Shown piece by piece: positions 43,757-51,740 of a stretch of DNA of 64,000 nt. The translations under genes and the position numbers were made by a program. Positions within the stretch are counted from its first letter, which is position 1; the number at the start of each line of letters is the position of its first letter. The notes beneath the pieces are model-generated. The model was not told the origin of the DNA. It saw nothing but the letters and a program-made list of their open reading frames with translations, and did no database searches. The DNA comes from Pseudoalteromonas arctica A 37-1-2 (GTDB lineage: Bacteria; Pseudomonadota; Gammaproteobacteria; Enterobacterales; Alteromonadaceae): the NCBI RefSeq assembly GCF_000238395.3, contig NZ_CP011025.1, forward strand, positions 1,240,001-1,304,000. Direction: 5' to 3'.

Positions 43757-44059
43757 ATGAAAGAAGTCCGATCTTTTATTAAAACAGCATCATTAACGGA
43801 TCTTGAAAAAGCTCAACAGCTTATCAATGATGCAATTTCAAAATATACCCAGCAGCAAAAAGCGAAACAGGAAGTTTTGGATCTTTTAAAAGAAAAAGGA
43901 CTTACGCTAGAAGATTTACAAGATGGAGCATCTGACAAACGTACTAAAGTTAAGCCTAAGTACCGTATGGAACTTAATGGTGAGACTATTGAGTGGACTG
44001 GCCGTGGCCGTCGTCCTAAAGCATTTGAAGGTGTTGAACTTGAAAAGTTTTTAGCTTAA
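43757..44059 (+). CDS. Compact H-NS family nucleoid protein
   Basis: A 100-residue protein. A helical N-terminal half (ASLTDLEKAQQLINDAIS ... KQEVLDLLKEKG) serves for oligomerisation, and the C-terminal domain carries WTGRGRRPKAF (TGRGRRP at 81-87), the minor-groove AT-hook-like loop of H-NS. It is shorter than the 137-residue Escherichia coli protein but keeps both functional parts. H-NS-like proteins silence AT-rich acquired DNA. Its position within a duplicated receptor array next to an IS is suggestive, though it may simply be a housekeeping paralogue. A terminator follows. Confidence 0.88.
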   Translation: MKEVRSFIKTASLTDLEKAQQLINDAISKYTQQQKAKQEVLDLLKEKGLTLEDLQDGASDKRTKVKPKYRMELNGETIEWTGRGRRPKAFEGVELEKFLA

Positions 44060-44070
44060 AGCTAAATATA

Positions 44071-44096
44071 AGAGAAGCCTCGGCTTCTCTTTTTTA
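44071..44096 (+). terminator. Intrinsic terminator of the H-NS-like gene
   Basis: AGAGAAGCC / GGCTTCTCT with a two-base loop and following T-run. Confidence 0.92.
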
Positions 44097-44140
44097 TTTA
44101 CCCCTCAATAAAATATAATTAAGTCTAAATGTCATAGCAG

Positions 44141-44299
44141 TAATTTGCTCAAATCCCTTTATTAAAATCTATTTTTCCCCATTAGCTATAAACTTAGACC
44201 TTACCAGCAAAAAGCCGTAGAACGCATTGCTTTACAATTCAGAACGACAAGTAAAACGGCTGTTAGAATCACCTCCCTCCTGGCGCAAATAAAAGTACT
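44141..44299 (+). pseudogene. Decayed duplicate of the 5' end of radD
   Basis: The stretch aligns with 47621-47775, covering the radD upstream region and the first 35 or so codons. Shared blocks include TTATTAAAATCTATTT, AGCTATAAACT, AGACCTTACCAGCA and AGCCGTAGAACGCA. The start codon is changed from ATG to ATT (CCATTAGC versus CCATGAGC), and similarity fades after the region equivalent to the Walker A motif. It therefore cannot encode a helicase and marks a past duplication. Confidence 0.85.
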
Positions 44300-44479
44300 G
44301 TAATGAGTGGCCAACTAAATTTGGCTAGACTTTTATAGTCTGTGTATAGCTCTAACTCAAAATAAATTTAAGGCAATGAATGAAATGCTTATTATTTACT
44401 TTTTGAGTATTAAAAACATAGAAAACAAACGGAATGTAAACATTTGTAAATAGAAGTTGTTTTATATGTTTAAGATTTG

Positions 44480-44509
44480 TTGACCTAATGGTCGAAATAG
44501 GATTATTAT
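44480..44509 (+). promoter_or_regulatory. Sigma-70 promoter of array receptor 3
   Basis: TTGACC, 18 bases, TATTAT. It aligns with the promoter at 40349-40378 and lies at a similar distance before the start codon. Confidence 0.65.
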
Positions 44510-44593
44510 TCAAAAAGAAGCGGGTGCTACATAGAAAAAGTAGCTCTCGTTGTAAAAAACAAAACAATAAAATAGTGTTCTAGGGAGAATCAA

Positions 44594-47515
44594 ATGTTAA
44601 ACAATAAAATCTCAAAGGCGGTTCGCTTAGCGATTGCTTTTGGTGCAGCATCAACAGCTGTTTTTTCTGTAAACGCAATGGCTGCTGATGAAGAAGCTGA
44701 AAAAGTAGAACGTATTCAAGTAACTGGTTCACGCATAAGTAAAGCCAGTCTTTCTCAACCTGCTCCGATTGTTACTATTTCAGCAGAAGATATTGCAAAA
44801 GCAGGTACTCCTGATTTAGGAAGCATCTTAGCGGAATTACCTGCAATTGGTTCTACCGACACATTAGTTGGAAATAATGATAGTAACGAAGCTGCTGGCG
44901 TAAGCTCTGCAGATTTAAGGCGTTTAGGAGCAGCAAGAACATTGGTTCTTGTTAATGGTAAACGCCATGTAGCTGGAGCACCTGGTTCGTCACAAGTAGA
45001 TTTAAATGCAATTCCTACAGCCTTGATTGAGAGAATTGAAATCATTACAGGTGGTGCTTCTGCTATCTATGGTTCAGACGCTGTTTCAGGTGTTGTGAAT
45101 GTTATTTTAAAAGAGAGTTTTGATGGTCTTCAATTCAATGCATCTATTGGTAATTCAACAGAAGGTGTAGGAACGCAAAACCATAGCTTTAGTATTGTTG
45201 CCGGTACTGAAATTGCTGGTGGGAAAGGTAATATTACATTCTTTGCTGGTAAAGATAGAGTTAGACAGGTTCTAGGTACTGATTTACGTCAAGCTAATGC
45301 CTATGGCACAGTTGATAATCCATTAGATACAGGTGAAAATGACGGTATTCCAGACCGTATAACAGTTCCAAATGTATTGTCAGAGAGAATTAGTGATAAT
45401 GGTGTTATCAATCCATTTGGAGCGGATGGAAGTATCTATACATTTAATGATATGGGTATTGCTGAGCTTATGCCTGCTAGAGAGGCTAGTGGTAGTTTTG
45501 CTTTTGGTAATTTTCCTGATGGTTGTGAATTCTGTGCGAATACCCAAGAATATGAGAATTTATTACCTGAACTAGAAAAAATTACAATTGGTTCTACCCT
45601 AAACTTTAATATTACAGATGATCACGCATTTTATAGCGATTTTAAGTTTATTCGTTCTGACATTGAACAGCAATTTCAACCTTCTTTCCGATTTGGCAAC
45701 ATTAATATAAATGTTGAAGATAATCCTTATTTAGACAGAGACCTACGCCAGCAATTACTAGATGAAGGCACTAGCAATATCTCTATGGCTAAATTCTTTG
45801 GCGAGCTTGGAAATCGAAGCGCAGATAACAAACGTGAATTATTCCGAATTGTTACAGGGTTTAAAGGGTTGTTTACTTTAAGCGAAACTGATTTTGACTA
45901 TGATTTTTATTATGTTTATGGTCAAACCGATAACCGCCGTAAAACACTTAACGATCTTATTCCTAGTAACTTAACAGCTGCACTTGACGCTGTAATAGAC
46001 CCTGCTACCGGTGAAGTTGCATGTAGAAGTCAGGTTGAAAGTTTGCAAGGAGAGGGCTATACAGACCCTGCAGGTGTAAACCCTAGTGCTTGTACGCCAT
46101 ACAATGCATTTGGTTTCGGTCAAGCATCCGATGCGGCAAAAGATTATGTCTCAGCGGACGTTACTCGTACAGATAAAATCACACAAGAATTTATTGGTGG
46201 TAGTGTAACTTTTGATACAGGTGAATTTTTTGAGCTACAAGGTGGTGCAGTTGGTTTTGCAGCAGGTTTTGAGTACAGAGAAGAAACTTCTGAAAGTATA
46301 ACAGATGAGTTTACTAAGGCAGGCTTTTTAACAAGTGCCGCCACTCCGGATGCATATGGTGAGTTTGATGTAACAGAAGGGTTTATTGAAGTAAACTTAC
46401 CTTTGTTAACCGATGTCGACTTTGCAAAAGAGCTTAGTCTTGACGCTGCTTATAGAACAGCCGATTACTCTCATGCCGGCAATGCTGATGCTTGGAAAGT
46501 AGGTCTTTTATATCGCCCTATCGATGACGTTCGTATACGTGGTACATATGGTCAAGCAGTGAGAGCACCAAATATTACAGAAGCCTTTGATCCACAATCA
46601 CCTGGCTTTGGTCGTGTTGCTGATCCTTGTGATGCAGACAATATTGATGATAACCCAAATCGTGCTTCTAACTGTGCTGCACTAGGTATTCCAGCTGATT
46701 TCCAAGCAAATGATAACGTTAGCGTAGACGTTATTAGTGGTGGTAATCCAGACTTAGAGTCAGAAACATCAACTTCACTTACGGCGGGTGTTGTATGGAC
46801 TCCTAGTTTCTTTGAAAATTTCTCTGTTACAGTTGATTATTATGATATTGAAATAGAAGATGCGATTTCATTCATTGCAACACAAAGTATTGCAGATAAC
46901 TGTGTTGATGCTGCAGGTGGACCAGACCAGTCATTTTGTTCTCAGATAGACCGTGATCCTACAACAAACGATGTCACTTTGGTTCGCTCTGGTTACTTAA
47001 ACGCCGCAGCGACAACTACTCGTGGTATTGAAGCTGATTTTGATTACAACATGAATTTGGCTGATTATTCTTTAGAGGGTGACTTAAAACTTAATCTTTT
47101 CGTAAATCATCTTATTGAGCTTGAAGATTTCGAATTTCAAAATCGCCCAGATAAAGTTAATGTAGAAAATGGTGAAGTGGGTGATCCAGAGTGGCAAGCT
47201 AGGTTCTCTGCAGTTTACAAGTACAATGATTTAGTTGTTAACTGGACTTCACGTTATATAGACCGTTCTGCTAGGTTTGATTTATCACCAGAAGGCGATA
47301 TTGAAGAAGATCTTAAACCAGGTTATGTAGGTTCAATCATAACGCATGATATTTCTGCAAATTATCATATATTTGATAACACACGTGTAGGTTTTGGTAT
47401 TCGTAACCTTATGGATAAATTACCGCCAGCTTATATTTCAGCTAGCGGTGGAGATGAAGCGATTTATGATGCTGTAGGTAGACGCTTCTTCGCTAACCTA
47501 AGCGTTGAATTTTAA
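44594..47515 (+). CDS. TonB-dependent receptor (array copy 3)
   Basis: A 973-residue receptor sharing the signal peptide and TonB box of copies 1 and 2 (MLNNKISKAVRLAIAF ... EKVERIQVTGSRI), with plug blocks ADLRRLGAARTLVLVNGKR and GGASAIYGSDAVSGVVNV, and a divergent barrel ending in SVEF. A hairpin GCTAC ... GTAGC in the leader sits where copy 2 has a different hairpin. It lies between the radD remnant and intact radD, consistent with arrival or duplication at this point. Ligand unknown. Confidence 0.92.
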   Translation: MLNNKISKAVRLAIAFGAASTAVFSVNAMAADEEAEKVERIQVTGSRISKASLSQPAPIVTISAEDIAKAGTPDLGSILAELPAIGSTDTLVGNNDSNEAAGVSSADLRRLGAARTLVLVNGKRHVAGAPGSSQVDLNAIPTALIERIEIITGGASAIYGSDAVSGVVNVILKESFDGLQFNASIGNSTEGVGTQNHSFSIVAGTEIAGGKGNITFFAGKDRVRQVLGTDLRQANAYGTVDNPLDTGENDGIPDRITVPNVLSERISDNGVINPFGADGSIYTFNDMGIAELMPAREASGSFAFGNFPDGCEFCANTQEYENLLPELEKITIGSTLNFNITDDHAFYSDFKFIRSDIEQQFQPSFRFGNININVEDNPYLDRDLRQQLLDEGTSNISMAKFFGELGNRSADNKRELFRIVTGFKGLFTLSETDFDYDFYYVYGQTDNRRKTLNDLIPSNLTAALDAVIDPATGEVACRSQVESLQGEGYTDPAGVNPSACTPYNAFGFGQASDAAKDYVSADVTRTDKITQEFIGGSVTFDTGEFFELQGGAVGFAAGFEYREETSESITDEFTKAGFLTSAATPDAYGEFDVTEGFIEVNLPLLTDVDFAKELSLDAAYRTADYSHAGNADAWKVGLLYRPIDDVRIRGTYGQAVRAPNITEAFDPQSPGFGRVADPCDADNIDDNPNRASNCAALGIPADFQANDNVSVDVISGGNPDLESETSTSLTAGVVWTPSFFENFSVTVDYYDIEIEDAISFIATQSIADNCVDAAGGPDQSFCSQIDRDPTTNDVTLVRSGYLNAAATTTRGIEADFDYNMNLADYSLEGDLKLNLFVNHLIELEDFEFQNRPDKVNVENGEVGDPEWQARFSAVYKYNDLVVNWTSRYIDRSARFDLSPEGDIEEDLKPGYVGSIITHDISANYHIFDNTRVGFGIRNLMDKLPPAYISASGGDEAIYDAVGRRFFANLSVEF

Positions 47516-47544
47516 TTAATGAGTTAACTTAATTCTTAAAAAAT

Positions 47545-47577
47545 AAACCCTATAAATAATTTTTATAGGGTTTTTTT
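47545..47577 (+). terminator. Intrinsic terminator after array receptor 3
   Basis: AAACCCTATAAA / TTTATAGGGTTT hairpin with T-run. Confidence 0.88.
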
Positions 47578-47667
47578 CCATCAAACGCCTATTTAAATAA
47601 AATTAAAGTTTAAAACTTCTATCCATTGTTTGCTAAAATCCCCTTATTAAAATCTATTTGTTTTCCC

Positions 47668-49419
47668 ATGAGCTATAAACTAAGACCTTACCAGCAAGAA
47701 GCCGTAGAACGCACTGTTTTACACTTTAGAAAGAGTAATGATCCTGCCGTTATTGTACTACCAACCGGCGCAGGTAAAAGCCTTGTTATTGCTGAACTTG
47801 CCCGTATTGCTAAGCAAAAAATATTAGTACTTGCTCATGTCAAAGAGTTGGTAGAGCAAAATTCGCAAAAATATAAAAGTTTTGGTTTAGAGGCGAGTAT
47901 ATTTTCAGCAGGTTTAAAAGAAAAGTCATTAAACCATCAAGTAACCTTTGCCAGTGTGCAATCACTTTCTCGTAATTTAAATAAATTAAATGAGCATTAT
48001 TCGTTACTTATTATTGATGAATGCCACAGGGTAAATGGGGATAAAAAAAGTCAGTACGGTAAAGTAATAAACAGTTTAAAAGAGTATAACCCTCAGTTAA
48101 AAGTATTGGGTTTAACAGCAACACCTTATCGGTTAGGAATGGGGTGGATATACCACCACCATTATCATGGTTTTGTTAAGGGTACTCAAGAAAGCCCGTT
48201 TAAAAGTTGTATTTTTGAATTACCACTCAGGTATATGATCAAACATAATTATTTAACGCCGCCAAACGAAGTTGATGCAGCGATTAGCCATTATGATTTT
48301 TCGTCTTTAGATAGCAATGCATTTGGGCAATATACGACTGATGATATGAATGCGCTTTTAAAAAACAGTGAGCGCGCAACGAAAGCTATATTACAGCAAG
48401 TAATTCAATACAGTGAAGAGCGTGAAGGTGTTATGGTTTTTGCAGCCACGGTAATGCATGCTCAGGAAATATTAAGCTATTTGCCAGCTCAACAAAGTGC
48501 ACTTATAACAGGTGATACGCCAAACACTGAGCGCGATAAAATCATTAAGCAATTTAAAGCTAAGCAATTAAAGTATCTAGTTAATATATCGGTACTAACA
48601 ACCGGCTTTGATGCGCCACATGTCGACTTTATAGCTATTTTAAGACCTACAGAATCAGTTAGTTTATATCAACAAATTGTGGGGCGAGGCTTGAGGCTAT
48701 CTGAATCAAAAACGGATTGCTTAGTAATAGATTATGCTGGCAATGGTTTTAATTTATTTCACCCAGAAGTAGGCGATAAAAAAGGCGATAGTGATAATGA
48801 ACCTGTGCAGGTACTTTGTCCTGGCTGTGGTTTTGCGAATATATTTTGGGGTAAAACTGATTCCGCAGGAAAAGTAATAGAGCACTTTGGCAGGCGCTGT
48901 AAAGGGCTGTTAGAAGATGATGATGGGCATAAAGAGCAGTGCGATTATCGTTTTAGGTTTAAAGAGTGTGAGCAGTGCGGTGCCCAAAATGATATTGCTG
49001 CACGTAAATGCCATGATTGTGGCGCGGTAATGGCCGACCCTGATGATAAGTTACGTAATGCATTAAACTTAAAAGACGCACTTGTGCTTCGATGTAGTGG
49101 GTTATCGGTAACTCAAATTAAAGATGAACTTATTAAAATAACGTATTTTGATGAAGATGGTGCAAGTTGCGATGAAATATATAACCTCGCAAATAAAGGC
49201 GGGCAATTTATATTTAATAAGCAATTTGGTCTACGAGTAGGACTTGGACAAACACCCATTAATTTTAAAACTGCAGAGCAAGTAGTAAACGCACAATTTG
49301 AATTAGTACCACCGGATTTTGTTATTGCACGAAAAAGCAAAAAGTATGGTTGGAAAGTGGCTGATAAGCTATTTGACTATAAAGGGGGTTTTAGAAAGGC
49401 AAATCAGTTAAGCCGCTAA
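47668..49419 (+). CDS. radD: DNA repair helicase RadD (YejH)
   Basis: A 583-residue superfamily 2 helicase closely following RadD of Escherichia coli: YKLRPYQQEAVERT at the start, Walker A LPTGAGKS, DECHR box, LGLTATPYRLGMGWIY, and RPTESVSLYQQIVGRGLRL. A zinc-ribbon-like cluster (CPGCGFANIFWGK ... CEQCGAQNDIAARKCHDCG) follows. RadD aids double-strand break repair with SSB and RecA. The ATG at 47668 gives the expected N-terminus; the upstream in-frame ATG at 47626 does not. A decayed copy of its 5' end lies before array receptor 3. Confidence 0.94.
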   Translation: MSYKLRPYQQEAVERTVLHFRKSNDPAVIVLPTGAGKSLVIAELARIAKQKILVLAHVKELVEQNSQKYKSFGLEASIFSAGLKEKSLNHQVTFASVQSLSRNLNKLNEHYSLLIIDECHRVNGDKKSQYGKVINSLKEYNPQLKVLGLTATPYRLGMGWIYHHHYHGFVKGTQESPFKSCIFELPLRYMIKHNYLTPPNEVDAAISHYDFSSLDSNAFGQYTTDDMNALLKNSERATKAILQQVIQYSEEREGVMVFAATVMHAQEILSYLPAQQSALITGDTPNTERDKIIKQFKAKQLKYLVNISVLTTGFDAPHVDFIAILRPTESVSLYQQIVGRGLRLSESKTDCLVIDYAGNGFNLFHPEVGDKKGDSDNEPVQVLCPGCGFANIFWGKTDSAGKVIEHFGRRCKGLLEDDDGHKEQCDYRFRFKECEQCGAQNDIAARKCHDCGAVMADPDDKLRNALNLKDALVLRCSGLSVTQIKDELIKITYFDEDGASCDEIYNLANKGGQFIFNKQFGLRVGLGQTPINFKTAEQVVNAQFELVPPDFVIARKSKKYGWKVADKLFDYKGGFRKANQLSR

Positions 49420-49463
49420 GCTTAACTGATAGAGTACATTGGACTAATACAATTAAAAGGCAA

Positions 49464-49838
49464 CTAAGCCTCGTCACCGTCCATTAATCCCCAGCCATCA
49501 CCGTATCCATTAAAGCTATTAGCAATACTTTCAATGTATTGCTCAGCTTGGCCTAAAAGGGTGTGCTCTGGCACCATTTGTACTTGAGTGATAACTTCCC
49601 AAACGCCAGTATCTTTACATTTTTCAAGCTCAGCATTTTGAACTAATGCATCAGAGACTATTTCTTTAGCAAATTTTTCAGCATCGGCTTCTTGTTCAAA
49701 TAAAATAAAAAAATCGACTTGGTGCATTTTATTTAAATCAATGCCAGCAGCGGCTATTTCGGCTAAAAGTTGGCCGTTATCATCATCAGGGAATTGCATT
49801 AAAAACTCATTTAAAATTAATTTTTTATTCGTAGGCAC
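49464..49838 (-). CDS. rraB: Ribonuclease E inhibitor RraB
   Basis: A 124-residue acidic protein. The RraB pattern is present: VDFFILFEQEADAEKFAKEI in the first half and WEVITQVQMVPEHTLLGQAEQYIESIA near the middle, ending in the conserved GYGDGWGLMD and an acidic tail. RraB binds and dampens RNase E activity, altering mRNA decay. It is convergent with radD and divergent from tamA. Confidence 0.9.
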   Translation of the reverse strand: MPTNKKLILNEFLMQFPDDDNGQLLAEIAAAGIDLNKMHQVDFFILFEQEADAEKFAKEIVSDALVQNAELEKCKDTGVWEVITQVQMVPEHTLLGQAEQYIESIANSFNGYGDGWGLMDGDEA

Positions 49839-50012
49839 TATTGTAACTAAAATATTGTCTTAACGCGTACTAATTTTAATTATGCTGATATTTATTCAAA
49901 GTTAAATTTACGCGTTAGATTGTTATTAAGTTAATGTGTTGCTCATTATGGCTATGCTAATATGCGGGTAATTAACTAGTTTTTGTAAGATATTAAAAGT
50001 AAGGATATTTAC

Positions 50013-51740
50013 TTGTTTATTAAGTTTTTACGTTGCATGTGTGTTGTGAGCGCTTTAATTGCGACAAATAGCTATGCGGCAGAAAAAGTCATAGAAGATT
50101 ACGAAATTGAAGGGTTAAGTGGCGATTTAGAAAATAACGTAGCTCTTTACCTCAAGCAGTTAATTGGCGAGAAGCCAACCCGTACACTTCGCCGTTATGC
50201 TCAAAAACAAGTACAAAATAGCATCAAAGCTCTTGGCTATTATAGCCCGACCGTCGAGGTTATTTATGATAAAGACGACAGCGAGCTAATTGTTAAAGTT
50301 GAACGGGGGCCTGCAACTCGCATAGAAGCAATTAATATTACGCTAAACGGTGATGGTCAAAGTGATACTCAATTACAGGCATTGATTAAAAGCAATCACT
50401 TAAAGCAAGGTGATGTTTTAAATCATGGTAAATATGACTCTGCTCATAAAAAAATAGAATCTATGCTACTAGAGCTAGGTTATTTTGATGCTAAGTGGCC
50501 AGCGCGCAAATTAGAAGTATCGCTTAAAAAAAATAGTGCTGTTATTACTTTCATAATTGATACCGGAGTTAGGTATGAGTTTGGCGATATACAAATTGCC
50601 AGTAGTACACCCGCTGAAAAATACATACGCTCTATAGCGCCTTTCTCGCAGGGCCAACCTTATAAATCAACGCATATTGCTGACTATAACTTGGATTTAT
50701 CAAGTACCCCTTATTTTGCCAGTGTACGTGTTTATGCTGACATTGCAGCGCGCAAAAACAGCCAAGTACCGATTAAAGTTGAAGTATTACCCAAGCCAGC
50801 TAACAGCTATGAAATTGGCGGTGGTTTTAGTACTGACTTAGGGCCCAAGGTGCGTTTTAAATGGAGTAAACCGTGGATCACAGAAGACGGCCATTACCTC
50901 GAAACTAATTTAAATGTGGCACAAAAGCAGCAAGATATTTCCATGGCTTATACAATTCCGGTTGATGATCCTAATGATGATTTATGGCGATTCTCTGTCG
51001 GTTATAAGCTAGAAGATGAGCTCACAAACGACACTTACAGTGAAATATTAACAGGGCAAGTTCAGCGCCAATGGTTGACTGAAAATAAGTGGGTGCGTAC
51101 TGCATTTTTACGCCGCGACCAAGAAACCTACCGTATTGGTGATGAAGACGAAGAAAGTACCGAAATGCTAATGCCTGGCATTAGCTACGCGCGCAAAAAA
51201 TCAAAAGGCGGCACGACTCCCTATTGGGGAGAGCAGTGGCTTATATCTGCTGAGTTTGGCTTAGATGATGTGCTTTCGAGTACTAATCTGATTAGGGTGC
51301 AAATGCAACATGCATGGCTACGCACTTATTTTGACCGTCACTTGGTATTTTTAAAAGCGAATGTGGGAGCAATGCTTGTTGATGATATTAACAACGTGCC
51401 ATTTTCACTTCGTTTTTACGCAGGTGGCGATCAAAGCGTTCGTGGTTTTGCGTACCAATCAATTTCGCCTGAGAACGATGACGGCGAGCTAATAGGTGGT
51501 AAGTATTTACTATCGGGCACGATGGAATATAACTACCAGTTTGCTAAAAATTGGCGAGCAGCTTTATTTGTTGATGGTGGTACTGCGACTAATGATTTTT
51601 CTGATGATTTTGAAGTAGGTGCTGGTTTTGGTTTTCGCTATTTAACACCCGTTGGCCCTGTGCGTATAGACCACGCTTGGGGATTAACAAAAGAAAGTAA
51701 AAGCACACGTTTAAGTATTACCATAGGGCCAGAAATTTAA
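50013..51740 (+). CDS. tamA: Translocation and assembly module protein TamA
   Basis: A 575-residue Omp85-family outer membrane protein: a signal peptide ending near SYAA, three POTRA domains (about 25-260) and a C-terminal 16-strand barrel with RFYAGGDQSVRGFAY near residue 470 and a terminal ITIGPEI strand. It works with TamB in outer membrane protein and autotransporter assembly. The start is TTG, supported by AAGGATATT upstream. Its stop overlaps the tamB start (TAATG). Confidence 0.94.
   Translation: MFIKFLRCMCVVSALIATNSYAAEKVIEDYEIEGLSGDLENNVALYLKQLIGEKPTRTLRRYAQKQVQNSIKALGYYSPTVEVIYDKDDSELIVKVERGPATRIEAINITLNGDGQSDTQLQALIKSNHLKQGDVLNHGKYDSAHKKIESMLLELGYFDAKWPARKLEVSLKKNSAVITFIIDTGVRYEFGDIQIASSTPAEKYIRSIAPFSQGQPYKSTHIADYNLDLSSTPYFASVRVYADIAARKNSQVPIKVEVLPKPANSYEIGGGFSTDLGPKVRFKWSKPWITEDGHYLETNLNVAQKQQDISMAYTIPVDDPNDDLWRFSVGYKLEDELTNDTYSEILTGQVQRQWLTENKWVRTAFLRRDQETYRIGDEDEESTEMLMPGISYARKKSKGGTTPYWGEQWLISAEFGLDDVLSSTNLIRVQMQHAWLRTYFDRHLVFLKANVGAMLVDDINNVPFSLRFYAGGDQSVRGFAYQSISPENDDGELIGGKYLLSGTMEYNYQFAKNWRAALFVDGGTATNDFSDDFEVGAGFGFRYLTPVGPVRIDHAWGLTKESKSTRLSITIGPEI

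Larger units (their letters stand above)
44060..44593. other. Intergenic region with a radD remnant and receptor promoter
   Basis: Holds the H-NS gene terminator, a decayed copy of the 5' end of radD and the promoter/leader of array receptor 3. No intact gene is seen. Confidence 0.7.
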
